Made by a program: the position numbers and the translations under genes
The notes under the pieces: model-generated
The model's input: only the letters and a program-made list of their open reading frames with translations
Told to the model about the DNA's origin: nothing
The model's database searches: none
Part shown: piece by piece, positions 62,696 through 64,000 of the stretch
Numbering within the stretch: the stretch's first letter is position 1
How the letters are laid out: each line of letters opens with the position of its first letter
Assembly: GCF_003990645.1 (NCBI RefSeq)
Contig: NZ_RYZK01000001.1
Location: 744,001-808,000 of the forward strand
DNA length: 64,000 nt
Origin: Shimia sediminis
Lineage (GTDB): Bacteria > Pseudomonadota > Alphaproteobacteria > Rhodobacterales > Rhodobacteraceae
Direction of reading: 5' to 3'

Positions 62696-63376
62696 ATGAT
62701 CCCGACCTCCTATCCCTCGCAAGAGGAAATCGCCCGCCTCACTGCCCGCATGCTCTTGGAGATCGGCGCAGTGAACTTCAACACGGATGAGCCCTACACG
62801 CTGGCCTCTGGCCTGCCCTCGCCCAGCTACATCGATTGCCGCAAACTGATTTCCTTTCCGCGCATCCGCTCGACACTGATGGACTTTCTGACCGTCACCG
62901 TCATGCGCAACGCAGGGTTTGAGGCCTTTGACAACATCGCAGGCGGCGAAACCGCGGGTATTCCCTTTGCCGCGCTTGTCGCCGAACGCATGGCCTTGCC
63001 CATGACCTATGTGCGCAAGAAACCGAAAGGCTACGGCAAGAACGCCCGAATCGAAGGCGCCATGAGCGAAGGCGAGCGCGTGTTGCTGGTCGAAGACCTC
63101 ACCACCGATGGCGGCTCCAAGCTCAGCTTTGTGGATGCGATCCGCGACACCGGCGCCACTTGCGGCCACACGGCGGTGATTTTCTACTATGACATCTTCC
63201 CCGAGACCACCAAGATCCTCGGGGATCACGGGGTCGAACTGCACCACCTGTGCACCTGGTGGGATGTGCTGGCCGAGGCCCGCGCCCAGAACGCCTTTAG
63301 TGAAGAGACCCTCGCCGAGGTCGAATCCTTCCTCAAGGCCCCCCGCGCCTGGCAAGAGGCCCGCATGAAGGGGTGA
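62696..63376 (+). CDS. pyrE: orotate phosphoribosyltransferase
   Basis: A 226-residue PRTase that adds phosphoribosyl to orotate. Signature PRPP-binding motif [25 protein letters not shown]; flexible-loop lysines in [35 protein letters not shown]. Ends with a short charged tail. AAGAAGAGC lies upstream of the ATG. Follows pyrC. Confidence 0.95.
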   Translation: MIPTSYPSQEEIARLTARMLLEIGAVNFNTDEPYTLASGLPSPSYIDCRKLISFPRIRSTLMDFLTVTVMRNAGFEAFDNIAGGETAGIPFAALVAERMALPMTYVRKKPKGYGKNARIEGAMSEGERVLLVEDLTTDGGSKLSFVDAIRDTGATCGHTAVIFYYDIFPETTKILGDHGVELHHLCTWWDVLAEARAQNAFSEETLAEVESFLKAPRAWQEARMKG

Positions 63377-63384
63377 GACCCCTC

Positions 63385-63411
63385 GTAGGTCGGACAATCT
63401 GTCCGACCTAC
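63385..63411 (+). terminator. 12-bp perfect hairpin after pyrE
   Basis: GTAGGTCGGACA, loop ATC, TGTCCGACCTAC, 8 nt after the stop. No T run, so it may be a factor-assisted terminator or a REP-like element. Confidence 0.6.
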
Positions 63412-63599
63412 AAGCCATGCCGCGGGCGGAATTCCGGTCGCACCGCACAATTTCTGGGCCACCCTCTAGGACCAAACTACCAGATGTGGTAAAAGCCCAG
63501 CAGCCCTGATTTATCCACAGCTTGCCCACAAAAACATACAATTTGCGGACAACTCGCGCTGTGATTACAAGCTAAATCTCAAGGGCAGTGAGGGGCAAA
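63412..63599. other. pyrE-dnaB intergenic region
   Basis: 188 bp after the pyrE hairpin. Apart from the DnaA box at 63511-63519 and the presumed dnaB promoter, no gene or RNA was recognised. Confidence 0.4.
63511..63519. promoter_or_regulatory. DnaA box TTATCCACA upstream of dnaB
   Basis: Exact consensus DnaA 9-mer, 81 bp before the dnaB start. A single box, so it is not an origin; it may link dnaB expression to DnaA. Confidence 0.5.
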
Positions 63600-64000
63600 A
63601 TGAACGAAATCGCGACAATCAACGCAACCGGCACCGAAGCGAACTCAGAAGACCCGATGCCGCATTCCATCGAGGCGGAACAACAGCTTCTGGGTGCGAT
63701 CCTCACCAACAACGACATCTATGACCGCATCGCTGCGATCATCAAACCGGATCATTTCTATGACCCGGTGCATGCCCGCATCTTCGAGGTCGCCTCAGCG
63801 CGGATCGCGCGCAACAACCTTGCCTCGCCGGTCACGCTGAAGACCTTTCTCGAGGACGATGAGGGCCTCAAGGAACTCGGCGGCCCTGCCTATCTTGCCC
63901 GTCTCGCCGGAGCCGCGATTTCGGCCTTTGCCGCCCGTGACTACGCCCAGATGATCTATGACATGGCGATCCGACGCGAGCTGATCGGCCTTGGCAATGA
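63600..64000 (+). CDS. dnaB: replicative DNA helicase (3' truncated by window edge)
   Basis: The ATG at 63600 follows GTGAGGGGC. The visible 133 residues are the DnaB N-terminal domain: SIEAEQQLLGAILTNNDIYDRIAAIIKPDHFYDPVHARIF and RDYAQMIYDMAIRRELIGLG. The RecA-like ATPase domain lies beyond the window. DnaB is the hexameric fork helicase. The first 20 residues (MNEIATINATGTEANSEDPM) are an extra flexible tail. A consensus DnaA box lies in the upstream gap. Confidence 0.94.
   Translation, partial: MNEIATINATGTEANSEDPMPHSIEAEQQLLGAILTNNDIYDRIAAIIKPDHFYDPVHARIFEVASARIARNNLASPVTLKTFLEDDEGLKELGGPAYLARLAGAAISAFAARDYAQMIYDMAIRRELIGLGN

Overview
The window reads as chromosomal core and near-core sequence from a Roseobacter-group alphaproteobacterium (Rhodobacterales). 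Support: GC-rich coding sequence; a C4-pathway 5-aminolevulinate synthase (hemA) with an FNR-type box upstream; a cysG-DUF2849-cysI-cysH-DUF934-fpr sulfite-reduction cluster; a DctPQM TRAP transporter with DctB/DctD-like regulators; a form II (AYRGAGR) aerobic CO-dehydrogenase-like cluster; an infC gene that can only start at ATA. Genus is not assigned. I saw no rRNA, CRISPR array, prophage or insertion sequence. Four tRNA genes are present.

Layout. 1-7.5 kb: partial M48 protease with TPRs, DsbA-like oxidoreductase, ispG, RodZ-like protein, hemA, M20 dipeptidase. 7.6-10.5 kb: choline-sulfatase-like gene divergent from a GlxA/AraC-type regulator, with three phased TGGYCA boxes between them. 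10.5-14.5 kb: two tRNA-Asp, galU, galE, two tRNA-Val, a MaoC protein, an HU-like protein. 14.6-25.4 kb: lon, tgt, MFS, SPFH/NfeD pair, FeS-assembly factors (SufT-like, SufA-like), glpQ, tpiA. 25.5-34 kb: C4-dicarboxylate TRAP operon, a nuclease-family protein, a duplicated scrap of dctD, a CHMI-family protein, dctD and dctB. 34-39 kb: P450, MDR oxidoreductase, and an M24-fold/M20 pair that may be ectoine-degradation enzymes. 39-45 kb: Lrp-type regulator divergent from the assimilatory sulfite cluster. 45-50 kb: small exported proteins, an epimerase remnant, TSUP exporter, AlkZ-like glycosylase, infC, a methyltransferase. 50-60.4 kb: minus-strand block coxD-coxE-DUF1203-yeeE/yedE-xdhC-MoCF-coxS-coxL-coxM. 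60.5-64 kb: an unassigned protein, pyrC, pyrE, and the start of dnaB.

How the genes work together. CysG makes siroheme for CysI; CysH reduces APS; Fpr probably supplies electrons; the nearby TSUP protein could export sulfite or a related anion. DctB/DctD probably sense dicarboxylates and control dctPQM through two well-formed inverted repeats upstream of dctP. This DctD lacks the sigma-54 contact loop and the Walker A lysine, so activation must differ from the textbook case. The cox block encodes a three-subunit molybdenum hydroxylase, maturation factors and a paired sulfur-compound importer with its own FNR-like box.

The most unusual items are the altered DctD and its operators, the dctD fragment in a 33-nt exact repeat, the M24-fold protein lacking all metal ligands, twin perfect palindromes between pyrC and pyrE, the dyad plus FNR box before the yeeE/yedE pair, and a dispersed hairpin element in four intergenic gaps. 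All functions are inferred by reading; no database search was run.
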